Assembly: GCF_014652815.1 (NCBI RefSeq) | Contig: NZ_BMZN01000001.1 | Span: 790,888 to 854,887 of the forward strand | Reading direction: 5' to 3' | DNA length: 64,000 nt | Origin: Alcaligenes pakistanensis | GTDB taxonomy: Bacteria; Pseudomonadota; Gammaproteobacteria; Burkholderiales; Burkholderiaceae_B | Shown: one piece after another, positions 21,894 to 31,991 of the stretch | Layout: every line of letters begins with the position of its first letter | How positions within the stretch are numbered: position 1 is the stretch's first letter | The notes under the pieces: model-generated | What the model was told of the DNA's origin: nothing | The model's database searches: none | What the model saw: the letters and a program-made list of their open reading frames with translations, nothing else | Program-made: the position numbers and the translations under genes

Positions 21894-24800
21894 TTACACA
21901 CTGCTCATCTGCATTGCAGCATCTACGTCTACCGCCACAATACGGGAAACACCCTGCTCTTGCATGGTGACACCGATCAGTTGCTTAGCCATTTGCATTG
22001 CAATTTTATTGTGAGAAATAAATAAAAACTGGGTTTGGTCGCTCATGGCGGCTACCAGATTGGCATAGCGTTCAGTATTGGCATCATCCAATGGCGCATC
22101 CACCTCGTCCAGCAAGCAAAATGGCGCAGGATTCAACTTGAAGAAAGCAAAAACCAAGGCGGTAGCCGTCAACGCTTTTTCACCACCAGAGAGCAAATGA
22201 ATAGTGCTATTGCGTTTGCCCGGCGGTTGCGCCATGACTTGCACACCAGCATCCAGCACTTCATCGCCCACCAGCGTCAGTTTAGCCTCTCCACCACCAA
22301 ATAGCCTTGGGAAAAGCTCACCAAAGTGCTGATTAACGATGTTGAATGTTTCCATGAGCAACTGGCGCGTCTCGCGGTCGATCTTGCGAATAGCGTCTTC
22401 CAGCGTCTCGATAGCATCACTCAAGTCTTTATGCTGGGCATCCAGATAGGTCTTGCGTTCTTGCGCTGTGCTCAGCTCTTCAAGGGCCGCCAGATTCACC
22501 GGACCCAGACCTTCAACCTGACGCGAAATACGCTGCACTTCGGACTGCAACCAGCCCACGCGTTGCCATTCTGCTGTCTTTTCCTGTAACAAGCTCCACA
22601 GCTCGGAACGGTTTACCTTGCGGCTATCCAACTGCTCAGCAAACTGTTCGACCGCCAGACGGGAAGCTTGTTCCTGCAATTGCAATTCGATGACTTGCTC
22701 GCGCAAGGGTTCCAGATTTTTTTCGTTTTCCGAACGGGACTGCTCATGCTCGCGCAATTGTGCGGCCAAGGTATCCAGCGCAATTTTAGCCAAGCGGACA
22801 GCCTCTTCACGCTCGGCCCGCAATTCCAATGCATCCTGCAAACCAGCTTGTGCGGCCGAGGCATCCAGATCCAGCAGCTCGCCTTGCAAGCCCTCCAACT
22901 GGCCAGCCGTACGCTGTGCCTGCTCTTGGGCCAAGGCCAGATTACGCTCCAGCTCCGCCATGCGCTGCACCAAGGCGCGCTCGGCGAACTGGGCATCATG
23001 CACGGCGCGCTCACGCTCATGGACGGTACGGCGGGCCTGCTCAGCCCGCTCAGCGCCTTGCTCACCTTCCATCTGGGCGTCAGCAAACACGCCTTGATGC
23101 TCGGCCAGTTCCTCATCCAGCGTTTCAAAACGGGCCTCGAATTCTTCGCGGTTCGCCTGCAGCTCTTCACGCTGCACGTTTAACTCTTCCAACTCGTCGT
23201 TAATTCGGCCACCACGCTCTTGTGACTGCTGGGCCAACTGTGCCAGCTTGGAATGCTCCAGTTGCACATCGTGCATACGGGCCGTCAGCTCGCCCACACG
23301 GGCACGAGCTGGAACCAGTCCGCCACGCACCTGCTGCAACGCCACCTCGGCTTGGGTGCTGGCATGGCCCAGCTCGTCCACAATCAACTGAGCGCCACGC
23401 AGTTCCCGCTCCAAATGAGCAATCTCTTGCTGACGGGCCAGCATCCCGGCCTGCTCAGAGTCGGGCGCATAAAAACGAATGCTATGTCTATCTACCAAAT
23501 GGCCGTCTTGCACCACAATCGACATCTGATCGGATAGTTGTTCGCGCAGGCCCAAAGCCTGCTTTAAGTCCGTGCATACGTAGACTTGATGCAACCAGTC
23601 ATCCAGCAAGCTGCGCAAAGCACCTTCTTGCTGCCGCAGTACCGACGTCAACAAGGGCAGGTCCAGATCAGGTGTGGCAGGCGTAGCCACAGCTGGCAAC
23701 TGATAAAAACTTAAACGGGCTGGTGGCGCATCACTGGCAAAAGCGGCGGCCATATCCAGGCGGCGCAACTCCAAAGCTGTCATGCGCTCGCGCAGCACCG
23801 CCTCCAGCGCGGTTTCCCAGCCTTTTTCGACATCCAGGCTTTGCCAGAGCCGCTTCATACTCTCCAGCCCATGTTTGGCCAGCCACGGCTCCAACGTGCC
23901 TTTACGGGCGACATCTTCCTGCAGACGGCTCAAGGCCAGGTGCCGCGCTTCCAGACGGGCCATATCCTGCCCGCCTTGCAAAGCCTGCTCCTGCGCCTTT
24001 CTACGCTCGTCCTCCAGACGAGGAAGCTGGACTTCCAGGTGCTGCATATGCTCCTGGGCTTGCTGCAACTGGTTTTGCAGCATATTCAAATCGCCCTGCA
24101 AACGCTCCAGATTGTCTGGATCAGGGGCATTGAGCTCCCGCAGCTCCTGCTTCAAGCGTTCCTGGCGCTGTTCCAGGCCTTGAATCTGCCGATCTGCATC
24201 GCGTTGCGATTGCGCAGCCAGTGCCAGATTTTGTTCCAGGCGAGCCAGACCCATGCGCATCTCATCTCGGCGCTGGGTCTGTTCGCGGACACCTTGCTCC
24301 AGGTCCGGCAAAACGCCCTGGGCTTCTTCCAGCAGAATCTGCAGTTCCTCCAGCTTCACAGCGGCTTCTTCCCGCTGTTGTTCGCTGTTTTCCAGTTCCT
24401 GCTGACAATGCTCTTGTTGCTCGACCCAATCGCGCTGCTGCTGTTCCAGCTGCTCGCGGCGTTGAGCCATACGGCTACGCGAATCCAGCACATGGCGGAT
24501 TTCCGCTTCCAGACTGGACACTTGAGAACCCGCTTCATACAGCTGGCTTTGCGCCAGATGCAAGGCATCGCCCGCTTGTAAATGGGCTTGTCGCTGCGAC
24601 TCCAGGGTCGATTCGGTATGCCGCAAACCAGCAATGGATTCTTCCAGCTTGGTCTGAGCCTGTTCAATCGCCAAAAAACGGGCTTTTTGATCGCCCTGCG
24701 CATTGGATTCTTTCAATAACCACAGCAGGTTTTGTTTTAACTCGCCATCTTGCTGCAAATCGCGGTATTGACGCGCCACCTCGGCCTGCGCCTGCAGTTT

Positions 24801-25418
24801 CTCCAACTGCGTATCCAGTTCTCTTTGGATATCTTCCACGCGCAGCAGGTTTTCGCGGGTATCACGCAAACGGCTTTCCGTTTCGCGACGGCGCTCTTTG
24901 TAGCGCGACACACCGGCGGCCTCTTCCAGGAAAACACGCAGCTCTTCGGGCTTGGCTTCAATCAGGCGGTTAATCATGCCCTGCCCGATAATCGCGTACC
25001 CTCGCGCCCCCAGGCCTGTGCCCAGAAAAATGTCGTGAATATCGCGTCGCCGGACGGCCTGATTATTCAGAAAATAGCTGCTAGTGCCATCCCGGCTCAG
25101 CACACGCCGTACCGAGATTTCAGCGTAGGTACTCCACTGACCCGAGGCACGCCCTTCAGAATTATCAAAGACCAGCTCAACCGAGGCGCGGCCAGCCGGT
25201 TTACGTTGAGACGAACCATTGAAGATCACGTCCTGCATGGACTCGCCACGCAGCTCCGAGGCTTTGCTCTCGCCCAGCACCCAGCGAACCGCATCGATGA
25301 TGTTGGATTTCCCACAGCCATTGGGCCCGACAACCCCTACCAACTGACTGGGAGTTGGAATGGTGGTCGGGTCCACAAAGGATTTGAAACCAGCAAGTTT
25401 GATCTGGGTTAGACGCAC
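21894..25418 (-). CDS. smc: Chromosome segregation protein SMC
   Basis: 1174 aa condensin ATPase. Head motifs: Walker A GPNGCGKSN (31-39) at the N-terminus; signature LLSGGEKAL and Walker B FCLLDEVDAPLDD near the C-terminus. Two long Gln/Glu/Leu-rich coiled coils flank a hinge (~500-650). It is first of the smc-zipA-ligA operon, 45 bases before zipA. Confidence 0.97.
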   Translation of the reverse strand: MRLTQIKLAGFKSFVDPTTIPTPSQLVGVVGPNGCGKSNIIDAVRWVLGESKASELRGESMQDVIFNGSSQRKPAGRASVELVFDNSEGRASGQWSTYAEISVRRVLSRDGTSSYFLNNQAVRRRDIHDIFLGTGLGARGYAIIGQGMINRLIEAKPEELRVFLEEAAGVSRYKERRRETESRLRDTRENLLRVEDIQRELDTQLEKLQAQAEVARQYRDLQQDGELKQNLLWLLKESNAQGDQKARFLAIEQAQTKLEESIAGLRHTESTLESQRQAHLQAGDALHLAQSQLYEAGSQVSSLEAEIRHVLDSRSRMAQRREQLEQQQRDWVEQQEHCQQELENSEQQREEAAVKLEELQILLEEAQGVLPDLEQGVREQTQRRDEMRMGLARLEQNLALAAQSQRDADRQIQGLEQRQERLKQELRELNAPDPDNLERLQGDLNMLQNQLQQAQEHMQHLEVQLPRLEDERRKAQEQALQGGQDMARLEARHLALSRLQEDVARKGTLEPWLAKHGLESMKRLWQSLDVEKGWETALEAVLRERMTALELRRLDMAAAFASDAPPARLSFYQLPAVATPATPDLDLPLLTSVLRQQEGALRSLLDDWLHQVYVCTDLKQALGLREQLSDQMSIVVQDGHLVDRHSIRFYAPDSEQAGMLARQQEIAHLERELRGAQLIVDELGHASTQAEVALQQVRGGLVPARARVGELTARMHDVQLEHSKLAQLAQQSQERGGRINDELEELNVQREELQANREEFEARFETLDEELAEHQGVFADAQMEGEQGAERAEQARRTVHERERAVHDAQFAERALVQRMAELERNLALAQEQAQRTAGQLEGLQGELLDLDASAAQAGLQDALELRAEREEAVRLAKIALDTLAAQLREHEQSRSENEKNLEPLREQVIELQLQEQASRLAVEQFAEQLDSRKVNRSELWSLLQEKTAEWQRVGWLQSEVQRISRQVEGLGPVNLAALEELSTAQERKTYLDAQHKDLSDAIETLEDAIRKIDRETRQLLMETFNIVNQHFGELFPRLFGGGEAKLTLVGDEVLDAGVQVMAQPPGKRNSTIHLLSGGEKALTATALVFAFFKLNPAPFCLLDEVDAPLDDANTERYANLVAAMSDQTQFLFISHNKIAMQMAKQLIGVTMQEQGVSRIVAVDVDAAMQMSSV

Positions 25419-25919
25419 AGGGTAGAAGTCAGCTCAAAAAAGACCAATTTGAACAGGCGCGCAGGCGCATTCTTATCTGCCTGGCACCGCGAGTCGTATG
25501 ATACCGCAGCACCTGCCGCCCGCAGCCAAGACGGCTAAAAAACAAATGAAAACCATCGCTCGGCGGCTGGGATGATAAGGCAGTAAACTGGCACCCGCCG
25601 TCAAGCCCTGTTTACCCTGCTTGATCAAGCCGACAAGCCAGTCGGGCAGGGCAATTACAATAGCGCTTTGCCAACTGCCAGACCGGCAAGAAAATCCGCG
25701 CAGTTAGACCGTCGCAATGAATTTCTGATACCACTGCCCCCGCAGACCCTGTTATTCTTGCTCCCCATCTCTCTTCGTAAATTTTTCGCCGGCTCAGGCT
25801 TTGTCCATGAAACCCTGACGAGCAGCCCCCAACAAGCTCGTCCTGCCTGAAACCTGGCTTTGATTCGTGTCTTGCAGTCGCCGTACTGCAGCTTGGGACA
25901 CACGCATTCGGGATGTATT
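25419..25919. other. Intergenic region smc / lplT (501 bp)
   Basis: Divergent spacer. It contains the palindrome CTTGATCAAG near 25620-25629 and a TACAAT -10-like hexamer at 25656-25661 on the plus strand. Small ORFs here have no coding character that I recognise. Confidence 0.5.
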
Positions 25920-27230
25920 TTGAATAAAGGATTTTATCTGGTCATGGCCGCGCAGGCATTGTCGTCAATCGCCGACAATGCCTTGCTGATTGCCGCCATC
26001 GCCCTGATCGCCGACCTGCATGGACCTATCTGGATGGTCCCCATGATGAAATGGTGGTTTGCGCTGTCCTATGTGCTGCTGGCCGCATTTGTTGGGGCTT
26101 TTGCTGACTCCTACCCCAAGGGCCGAGTCATGTTTGCCACCAACGCCATCAAGCTGATGGGCTGTATGCTGATGTTCTGTCATCAGTACTTTGGCATGAA
26201 CGACTCGCAGCAACTGATTCTGGTTTTCGTGTCTTATACCCTGGTTGGCGTGGGTGCAGCGGCCTATTCGCCGGCCAAATATGGCATCGTCACCGAAATG
26301 CTCAAACCCGAGCAACTGGTCAAAGGCAATAGCTGGATTGAAGGCCTGACGGTGCTGTCCATCATCGGCGGCACGGTACTGGGTGGCATTTTGATCAGCC
26401 CTAGCATTGCCAGCACCCTGGCAGAGCACCCCCTGATTGCACCTCTGGCGAAAACGCGCTCCGAAGTTGCTATCCTGCTGATTTCCCTGATTTATCTTCT
26501 GGCTGCACTGTGCAACCTGCTGATTCCACGCACCAATATTCACTACCCTCCCCAACAGAAAAACCCCTTCCTGCTGCTGAAAGAATTTCGCACGTATGTG
26601 CACATTCTGTGGCGTGACAAGCTGGGGCAGATTTCGCTGGCCGTGACCACCCTGTTCTGGGGCGCCGGGGCCACACTGCAATTTATCGTGATCGAATGGG
26701 GCGCCCAGCACCTGGGCTACAGACTGGACCAGGCTTCTGTGCTGATGGGTGTTGCCGCTTTAGGGACGGTGTTCGGCGCCGTCTTTGCCGCCCGTGTTCC
26801 CTTGAAGAAGTCTCTGGCTGTACTGCCAGTGGGTGTGGCAATGGGCTTTGTGGTCTTACTCATGCCCCTGGTGCACGAGAAATGGGCGGTTTATACCTTG
26901 CTGATGGGCATCGGTGGCTTGTCAGGCTTTTTTGTCGTTCCCATGAACGCCCTGCTGCAACACCGTGGTCACGTCATGCTGTCTGCCGGACACTCAATTG
27001 CCGTGCAGAACTTCAATGAGCAATTGAATATCTTGTTCATGCTGGCCTTGTACAGCCTGCTGCTGTGGCTGCGACTGCCCATCAACTACATCATTGTGTT
27101 CTTTGGCTTGATGGTGGCATCCCTGATGACGGTCTTCATCATCTGGAAAAATGCCAACTTACGTGCGAATCCAGAGCTGGAAGCCTGCATTGGCCAGGAA
27201 GGTCATGGACAGGCCTTAACGGCCAAATAG
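25920..27230 (+). CDS. lplT: Lysophospholipid transporter LplT (MFS family)
   Basis: About 436 aa with twelve hydrophobic segments. The N-terminus MNKGFYLVMAAQALSSIADNALLIAAIALI matches the LplT subgroup of MFS transporters, which flip lysophospholipids across the inner membrane for re-acylation. I chose the TTG at 25920, which has GGGATG upstream; an earlier TTG at 25860 and an ATG at 25944 are also in frame. No aas acyltransferase gene lies beside it. It ends at a strong terminator. Confidence 0.85.
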   Translation: MNKGFYLVMAAQALSSIADNALLIAAIALIADLHGPIWMVPMMKWWFALSYVLLAAFVGAFADSYPKGRVMFATNAIKLMGCMLMFCHQYFGMNDSQQLILVFVSYTLVGVGAAAYSPAKYGIVTEMLKPEQLVKGNSWIEGLTVLSIIGGTVLGGILISPSIASTLAEHPLIAPLAKTRSEVAILLISLIYLLAALCNLLIPRTNIHYPPQQKNPFLLLKEFRTYVHILWRDKLGQISLAVTTLFWGAGATLQFIVIEWGAQHLGYRLDQASVLMGVAALGTVFGAVFAARVPLKKSLAVLPVGVAMGFVVLLMPLVHEKWAVYTLLMGIGGLSGFFVVPMNALLQHRGHVMLSAGHSIAVQNFNEQLNILFMLALYSLLLWLRLPINYIIVFFGLMVASLMTVFIIWKNANLRANPELEACIGQEGHGQALTAK

Positions 27231-27263
27231 GAAGTCCGCCACGCTGCGCCTTTGGCTTGCTGA

Positions 27264-27287
27264 CGCCCCCACCAGGGGGCGCTTTTT
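27264..27287 (+). terminator. Terminator after lplT
   Basis: Stem CGCCCCC / GGGGGCG, loop ACCA, followed by CTTTTT. Confidence 0.85.
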
Positions 27288-27325
27288 ACCTTGGGGCGAC
27301 CCGACGGCTCCCCACGGAGCCAACT

Positions 27326-28246
27326 TCAGGACTGTGCCTGCAGTTCGCGCAGTAGCGACAAATCTCGCCAGGCATTGGCTTTGTGCTGCGGACGCAGCAA
27401 AAGCGAGGCGGGGTGATAAGTCACCACTAAAGGCAGGCTACGACCCAGACTATCGGTATAGGCCAGGGTTTGGCCGCGCAAAGCCTCCAGATCCTCATCA
27501 CGGCCACTTAAGGCCACCGCCGCCAACAGGCCTACGGCCAGCAATCGACGCGGCTGTACCAGACGAATCTGCGCATCCAAAAAGGCTCGACAAGCAGCCA
27601 GTTCTTCCTGAGTAGGCGGACGATTGCCCAAGGGGCGGCATTTCACTAAATGCGTTTTGTAGATCGAGGCATTGGGAATCGCGCTGTTGAGCATAGCCTG
27701 CAATAGCAAGCCTGCTTTGCCATCAAAAGGCTGAGCACTACGATCATCGCTAGTCCCGGGCGCTTCACCAATAATCATCCAGTCCGGTTCCACCAGCAGT
27801 TCCGACCCAAACACGACCTGCGCCCGGCCCGTATACAAACCACACTCCTGACAGGCCTGAACCTGTTCCAGCAGACTGGCCATATCCTGAGTCTTTTCAG
27901 GTTGAATCAGCACAGTCGGTTTCTGGGCAAGCGAGTCCTCGACCGGAGCCGCCACCACAGGTCGGGCACCGGGTTTACGCAACAAGGCCAAAGCCTGGTC
28001 GCGGGCAGCTGTCATGGCATCACTGGCAACACCACGCGCAGGGGCTGGCTTGGTAACGAAGCTAGACGCATCATCCAGTTTCCGCTCAACTGCCGCAGGG
28101 GCTACAGGTGTACCTGCTTGCTCCTGCGCGGGCGCAGATTGCGATGCTGGTCGCGCCTGGGGCAGACGCGCCAGGAAAGCACGCTCCAAGCCCAGCTCTA
28201 AAAGCCAAGTGCGCTGTAAAGGTGAAATGGCTTGAAAATCAATCAT
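27326..28246 (-). CDS. Family 4 uracil-DNA glycosylase
   Basis: Removes uracil from DNA; the family carries a 4Fe-4S cluster. In this 306 aa chain an N-terminal, Ala/Pro-rich low-complexity stretch of ~120 residues precedes the catalytic domain, which contains QACQECGLY (cluster cysteines), GEAPGTSDDRSAQPFDGKAG and the C-terminal VVTYHPASLLLRP motif. It overlaps the tsaB-rimI gene by four bases (28243-28246), so the two are translationally coupled. Confidence 0.92.
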   Translation of the reverse strand: MIDFQAISPLQRTWLLELGLERAFLARLPQARPASQSAPAQEQAGTPVAPAAVERKLDDASSFVTKPAPARGVASDAMTAARDQALALLRKPGARPVVAAPVEDSLAQKPTVLIQPEKTQDMASLLEQVQACQECGLYTGRAQVVFGSELLVEPDWMIIGEAPGTSDDRSAQPFDGKAGLLLQAMLNSAIPNASIYKTHLVKCRPLGNRPPTQEELAACRAFLDAQIRLVQPRRLLAVGLLAAVALSGRDEDLEALRGQTLAYTDSLGRSLPLVVTYHPASLLLRPQHKANAWRDLSLLRELQAQS

Positions 28247-29475
28247 GCCCCGGCCTTGCCTACAAGGTGAAGGCTCATCAGTATTGCGTCTTCGCGCATA
28301 CCGTCCGCCAACGGGTAGTAGTTTTTACGCAAGCCATCGGCATGAAAACCGTATTTTTTATACAAGGTAATAGCTGCTGCATTGGAGGCTCGAACCTCCA
28401 GAACCAGACGCTCTACTCCATGCTCACGCGCCCAGTTCAGACCGTCATCCAACAGTTGTCGGCCCAGACCGCGTCGCTGTTGCTCCGGGGTCACCCCAAT
28501 CAGCAAAAGCTCGATCAGGTCGGGGGCCTTCAGCCACACGGCATAGCCTTGGACCTGGCCTTGCTTGTGAATAATGCGGGAGCAGTAAGCGGTATTGCCC
28601 AAGGCGTCCGTGAAATTACCCGCTGTCCAGGGATGGCTTTCTACCCGGCGCTCAATATCCAGCACGGCAGACACATGGCCTGCCTGCATCGCTTCGACTT
28701 GAACGGGTTGATCCAACGCGGCGGGATTACCACCTGAACCCTGTTCCCGTTCCAGAATGGTGTAGGCCACTTTTTCGCGCACATACAGCGGCATGGCTAA
28801 ATCCGGGGATACACCACGGCCACAATCCAAATCATGCAACGCCAAATGGGCCACGCTGGCACCAGTGGCTCGCCAGGTCTGGCCTACTGCCCAGCCCTGC
28901 TCTTGCACAGCCAAACGCAAATCGGGAAATTGCTCCAGAGCATCACCCAAGACCTGAATACGCAGTTGCGCACCGATCAGGCCTTCTGCCTGCAAGCGGC
29001 CGATCCAGTTCGTGACTTGCCCAGCATCCAGCAGAACGGGGCTTTGCAGCACTGCCCAGGACTGCTCGGGTGTCCAGCTATACACAGCGGCATACACCTC
29101 CTGCATACGAGCATCCTGCACCACCACGTAAGCCGTGCCTTCTACCGGTGTGCCGCAAGCCGCGGCCGCCAAGAGGGAGGAGACTGGCAACACGGGCAAG
29201 TCCAGCGCAAAAGCCATGCCTTGCGCCACACCACAGGCGACGCGCAGACCAGTAAAACCGCCTGGCCCCTGCCCGAAAGCAATCGCGCTCAAGGCCTGTC
29301 TATCCAGACCGGCCTGCTCCAGCAACTGCTCAGCCATAGGCAAAAGACGTTCGGCGTGATCGCCACTGCCCTCGTGGCTCAGTTCCACAAGCGAAATACC
29401 CGCTTGAGTGCGAGACAACAAGGTCAGTTCACAGAGATTGGAGGAAGTCTCCAGGGCAAGAATATGTGCATCCAT
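28243..29475 (-). CDS. tsaB-rimI: TsaB - RimI fusion (t6A tRNA modification factor / ribosomal protein acetyltransferase)
   Basis: 410 aa chain with two complete domains. Residues ~1-230 are TsaB (ILALETSSNLCELTLL, GQGPGGFTGLRVACGVAQG), the TsaD partner for threonylcarbamoyl-adenosine at tRNA position 37. Residues ~255-405 are a GNAT acetyltransferase of the RimI type (acetyl-CoA loop EQQRRGLGRQLLDD; RASNAAAITLYKKYGF), which acetylates ribosomal protein S18. In E. coli these are separate genes. No stop or frameshift is seen at the junction. Confidence 0.93.
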   Translation of the reverse strand: MDAHILALETSSNLCELTLLSRTQAGISLVELSHEGSGDHAERLLPMAEQLLEQAGLDRQALSAIAFGQGPGGFTGLRVACGVAQGMAFALDLPVLPVSSLLAAAACGTPVEGTAYVVVQDARMQEVYAAVYSWTPEQSWAVLQSPVLLDAGQVTNWIGRLQAEGLIGAQLRIQVLGDALEQFPDLRLAVQEQGWAVGQTWRATGASVAHLALHDLDCGRGVSPDLAMPLYVREKVAYTILEREQGSGGNPAALDQPVQVEAMQAGHVSAVLDIERRVESHPWTAGNFTDALGNTAYCSRIIHKQGQVQGYAVWLKAPDLIELLLIGVTPEQQRRGLGRQLLDDGLNWAREHGVERLVLEVRASNAAAITLYKKYGFHADGLRKNYYPLADGMREDAILMSLHLVGKAGA

Positions 29476-29735
29476 CGCGCTATTTTAGTTTAAGCAGGCC
29501 CAAAAAGGCACCTTGATGAGATTGACTTGCCACCATCGGCGTCCCAGAGGAATCCAGGGCCATTTTTGAGTCGACACCGCTTTTTTTCAGCAGACTCAAA
29601 CCGACCCGAGAGACGATTTGCCACCATACGAAATTATCCGGCATGAGCCCCGACCCGCTGCAGGGCGCATAAATCGTACAAAACACTTAATGTGTAATAT
29701 TTTTCTACACCCCCCTGTACGCGCTTTCTGATGCC

Positions 29736-29744
29736 TGTTACATT
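29736..29744 (+). promoter_or_regulatory. Extended -10 promoter element of ompR
   Basis: TGTTACATT fits an extended -10 (TGn + TACATT). A start site 7 bases on would fall on or next to the A of the ompR ATG at 29751; no Shine-Dalgarno precedes that ATG. Confidence 0.4.
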
Positions 29745-29750
29745 TTCGCT

Positions 29751-30485
29751 ATGAATACGCCGACCCCCCCCCTCACCCGCAAAATCCTTGTCGTTGACGA
29801 CGATCCCCGGCTGCGCGATTTATTGCGCCGCTACCTGTCCGAACAAGGGTTCAACGTTTTCGTCGCCGAAGACGGTAAAGAAATGGCCAAACTGTGGCAA
29901 CGCGAGCATTTCGATCTGCTGGTATTGGATCTGATGCTACCCGGCGAGGATGGCCTGTCCATCTGTCGTCGGTTGCGCGGCGGACACGACAACACCCCTA
30001 TCATCATGCTCACCGCCAAGGCCGAGGAAATCGACCGTATCGTGGGCCTGGAGATGGGCGCCGATGACTACCTCATCAAACCCTTCAACCCCCGTGAACT
30101 GCTGGCCCGTGTCAACGCTATCTTGCGACGCCGTGGTACCGAGGAGCACCCCGGCGCACCTAGTCAGGAAAATGAATCGATCGAGTTCGGCCCTTATGTG
30201 CTGAACCTGTCCACACGGACACTGACACGCAATAATGAAGTCGTCCCCATCACCACGGGCGAGTTCTCTGTGCTGAAAGTGTTTGCCCGTCACCCCAAAA
30301 TCCCCTTGTCGCGCGACAAACTGATGGAACTGGCGCGTGGTCGTGAATACGAAGCCTTTGACCGTAGTCTGGACGTCCAGATTTCGCGTCTGCGCAAACT
30401 GATCGAACCCAATGCTTCCAAACCCGTGTTCATTCAAACGGTATGGGGTCTGGGCTACGTTTTTGTTCCTGACGGCGGTAACTGA
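29751..30485 (+). CDS. ompR: Response regulator OmpR
   Basis: 244 aa OmpR/PhoB-family transcription factor. The receiver domain has ILVVDDDPRLRDLL, phospho-acceptor D60 in LLVLDLMLPGEDG and K110 in DDYLIKPF. The C-terminal winged helix contains FSVLKVFARHP and VWGLGYVFVPDGG, typical of OmpR proper. Two bases separate it from the sensor gene. It probably controls porin and envelope genes in response to osmolarity, inferred from the family. Confidence 0.95.
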   Translation: MNTPTPPLTRKILVVDDDPRLRDLLRRYLSEQGFNVFVAEDGKEMAKLWQREHFDLLVLDLMLPGEDGLSICRRLRGGHDNTPIIMLTAKAEEIDRIVGLEMGADDYLIKPFNPRELLARVNAILRRRGTEEHPGAPSQENESIEFGPYVLNLSTRTLTRNNEVVPITTGEFSVLKVFARHPKIPLSRDKLMELARGREYEAFDRSLDVQISRLRKLIEPNASKPVFIQTVWGLGYVFVPDGGN

Positions 30486-30487
30486 CC

Positions 30488-31930
30488 TTGTCTTCCGGTC
30501 AGCAAGACGGGCGGCCCGCCGTGGCCGCCCAACGCCGAGCAACAAAAAACTCGAGTATCCGGCTGGGTTTATTCAGCCGGTCTTTTTTATTGCTTGCTGC
30601 GTTAATGCTCGTCAGCCTGGGTGCCTGGCTACAAGTATTCTTCAGTATGGAAGAAGGCCCACGCGCGGCCCAAATGGCTCAACGCGTGGCGTCCATTGTC
30701 AGTATTACCCGCTCGGCACTGGTCTACGCGCCCCCGGCCGTACGCCCTGCCCTTTTGCTGGATCTGGCCACCAAAGAAAGCCTGCGCGTACAACCACGCG
30801 AAAACACCGACGAGCTGGAACCCCTGCCGCGCTCGAACTACTGGCAACACGTCTCTACTGAAGTGCGCGGAGCACTGGGTAGCCAAACCCTGATCATGTG
30901 GTCGGTCAATAGCGTTCCTGGCATCTGGGTCTCCTTTGATATCAATGAAGATCAGTATTGGCTGGTCTTTGACCGCGAACAATTAAGCCTGACTGCCGGT
31001 GTGGAATGGCTGGGCTGGGGCGCTACCGCCTTGCTGCTGGCCTTGATCGGTGCCGCAGTCAGTGTGCGTTTTGTGAACCGGCCCCTGGCACAGCTGGCCA
31101 AAGTCGCCCAGCAACTGGCCCGTGGTGAAACCCCTAGCACCCTGCCTGAAAAAGGCCCAGTTGAAATCCGCGACATGAATATCGCCTTTAACCGCATGGC
31201 CCGCGATATCCGCCAGACCGAGGCGGATCGGGAAATCATGCTGGCCGGTATTTCACACGATTTACGCACACCTTTGGCGCGTATGCGCCTAGAAATCGAA
31301 TTAAGTCAGGTGTCAGACGAAACCCGTGCCGCCATTGACGAAGACTTAGCCCAGATTGATCACAGTATTGGTCAACTCATGGAATACGCCCGCCCCGCTG
31401 CTGCCGTCCCCGAGCATGGTATTGATGTCTCTGCCGTGCTCAATGATGTGTACGAGCGTGAACGCACGCACACCGAGTCGCTGGGTGGTATTTTGACGGC
31501 GTCGGTTGAGCCTAATCTGTATGCCCGTATCAGTGCCCACGACTTGAAACGCATCATCTCCAACCTGATCGAAAATGCGCGCCGCTATGGACGCAGCCCC
31601 GAAGATGATCGGGCTCGCATCGAGCTGTCTGCTCATCAGCATGGCAATATTCTGGTCATTGCCGTCAAGGATCAGGGCGCAGGGATCGCCAAAGGCGATA
31701 TCCAACGCCTGCTACGCCCTTTCTCCCGTGGCGTGTCCGCTCGAACGGGCGTTAGTGGGGCCGGTTTAGGCTTGGCAATTGTGGAACGTTTACTCGGTCA
31801 GGTCGGTGGCCACTTTGAACTGGTCAGTGCTCCCTCCGAAGGTCTGACGGCTCGTATTCAGTTGCCGCGTATCCGGGCGGGTCGTAATGCGGCCGGCACC
31901 CAAGGCGATAAAGACACGAAGATCTCCTAA
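30488..31930 (+). CDS. envZ: Sensor histidine kinase EnvZ
   Basis: Inner-membrane osmosensing kinase, partner of OmpR. 480 aa from a TTG start, which is the only one compatible with the two-base gap after ompR. Two transmembrane segments (~28-52 and ~172-195) bracket a periplasmic domain. A HAMP domain follows, then the H box GISHDLRTPLARMRLE (H257), N box LIENARRYG, G1 DQGAGI and G2 GAGLGLAIVE. Confidence 0.94.
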   Translation: MSSGQQDGRPAVAAQRRATKNSSIRLGLFSRSFLLLAALMLVSLGAWLQVFFSMEEGPRAAQMAQRVASIVSITRSALVYAPPAVRPALLLDLATKESLRVQPRENTDELEPLPRSNYWQHVSTEVRGALGSQTLIMWSVNSVPGIWVSFDINEDQYWLVFDREQLSLTAGVEWLGWGATALLLALIGAAVSVRFVNRPLAQLAKVAQQLARGETPSTLPEKGPVEIRDMNIAFNRMARDIRQTEADREIMLAGISHDLRTPLARMRLEIELSQVSDETRAAIDEDLAQIDHSIGQLMEYARPAAAVPEHGIDVSAVLNDVYERERTHTESLGGILTASVEPNLYARISAHDLKRIISNLIENARRYGRSPEDDRARIELSAHQHGNILVIAVKDQGAGIAKGDIQRLLRPFSRGVSARTGVSGAGLGLAIVERLLGQVGGHFELVSAPSEGLTARIQLPRIRAGRNAAGTQGDKDTKIS

Positions 31931-31991
31931 AAAGCCCTGGGTGGGGTTCCCCCTTGCCCTGGGCCTATTTTAGAGCGGAGATCAAACTCGA

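Noticed and set aside
25655-25903. Small ORFs on both strands between smc and lplT
   Set aside because: Basic, low-information peptides overlapping each other; no start signals.
29480-29686. 68-codon minus-strand ORF upstream of tsaB-rimI
   Set aside because: No ribosome site or similarity that I recognise; region is better read as spacer to divergent ompR.
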